Shown piece by piece: positions 63,656 through 64,000 of a stretch of 64,000 nt of DNA. Origin of the DNA: Mytilus edulis (taxonomy: Eukaryota > Mollusca > Bivalvia > Mytilida > Mytilidae); the NCBI RefSeq assembly GCF_963676685.1, contig NC_092345.1, positions 31,333,585 through 31,397,584 on the forward strand, in the 5' to 3' direction. Both the position numbers and the translations under genes were made by a program. Position 1 is the stretch's first letter, and each line of letters begins with the position of its first letter. Under the pieces are notes generated by a model. It had not been told where the DNA came from. It was given only the letters and a program-made list of their open reading frames with translations, and searched no databases.

Positions 63656-64000
63656 TTACTGTTTATATTTAAAACCTCTAATAACTGACAAAATTATTAT
63701 CAAAATGTTTTTATCTTCATTTCCCATTAGCCAAATAAAAAGAGATTTGTTATCAAGTTTTGAAATATTTTTACTATATATTTTGCTTAGAATGGGATTT
63801 CTAACATTATCCAGAGTTTTACATGTTAGAAGAAAATGCATCTCATCTTCTATTTCCTCATTACAGAGTTTGCATATTCTATTTTCTAGTATATTAAAAT
63901 AACGACCTTTTTCTTTTTCAAGTTTGTGAGCTCCAATTCTAAATCTTGTTAAAACACATCTTTGAATATATGGTAATTTCAATAAGTAAGGCTCAAAATT
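63656..64000 (-). mobile_element. C-terminal end of a LINE (non-LTR retrotransposon) open reading frame, runs off the window
   Basis: The frame is open from the window edge to a stop at 63656-63658, about 114 residues. It carries 'RFRIGAHKLEKEKGRYF' and a zinc-knuckle-like C-x2-C-x8-H-x4-C ('ICKLCN...MHFLLTC'), which sits behind the reverse transcriptase in many animal LINEs. The frame is intact here, so the copy may be recent. The polymerase part would lie beyond 64000. Confidence 0.75.

Overview
This is an AT-rich eukaryotic nuclear window. Coding capacity is split into short exons with GT..AG junctions. The interspersed repeats are ones I know from Mytilus-type marine mussels (for example copies ending near 'TTGTCTCATTGGCA' and 'GATGAGTCTTATGTAGACGA'). 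The organism is therefore most likely a bivalve close to Mytilus; this rests on recognising repeats, not on a database search. Nearly all long open frames here are chance or repeat-derived. The real genes were found by joining exons across splice sites with matching phases.

Three protein-coding genes can be assembled from start to stop. (1) Minus strand, 16442 to 2809: six exons, all introns phase 0, 317 residues, a multi-pass membrane protein I cannot name. Its two halves look like tandem copies of one four-helix unit, with introns at equivalent places. (2) Plus strand, 23749 to 31642: three exons, about 671 residues. It has an N-terminal ZAD-like CxxC...CxxC domain, three CQT[D/N] motifs, a helical block like the part that precedes DUF6589 in transposon-related invertebrate proteins, and an acidic tail. 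A possible alternative last exon lies in intron 2. (3) Minus strand, 54816 to 38192: twelve exons, 485 residues, a serine peptidase of family S28 best matching dipeptidyl peptidase 2 (DPP7), with Ser163, Asp420 and His445 in place. The three genes are independent; nothing suggests a shared pathway.

The rest is introns and intergenic DNA dense in mobile elements. At 3605-6586 (intron 5 of gene 1) a transposon with inverted ends and a 6-bp duplication lies inside an older repeat and itself carries an insertion with three units of exactly 500 bp. At 18.8-19.9 kb there is a 186-bp tandem array. Intron 1 of gene 2 holds two inverted-repeat elements with 9-bp target duplications (24123-24865 and 25065-25213). 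Between genes 2 and 3 (32.4-37.1 kb) are head-to-head remains of Penelope-like retroelements with the GIY-YIG nuclease upstream of the reverse transcriptase, the permuted order of Naiad-type elements. The DPP7 introns hold a tRNA-derived SINE, a 559-bp inverted-repeat element and several short interspersed repeats, three of them within about 30 bp of splice sites. From 54.8 kb to the end I see no host gene: there are an LTR with some internal sequence, fold-back elements, a small transposon and, at the right edge, the C-terminal end of a LINE open reading frame.

I found no tRNA or rRNA gene, CRISPR array or bacterial-type operon.
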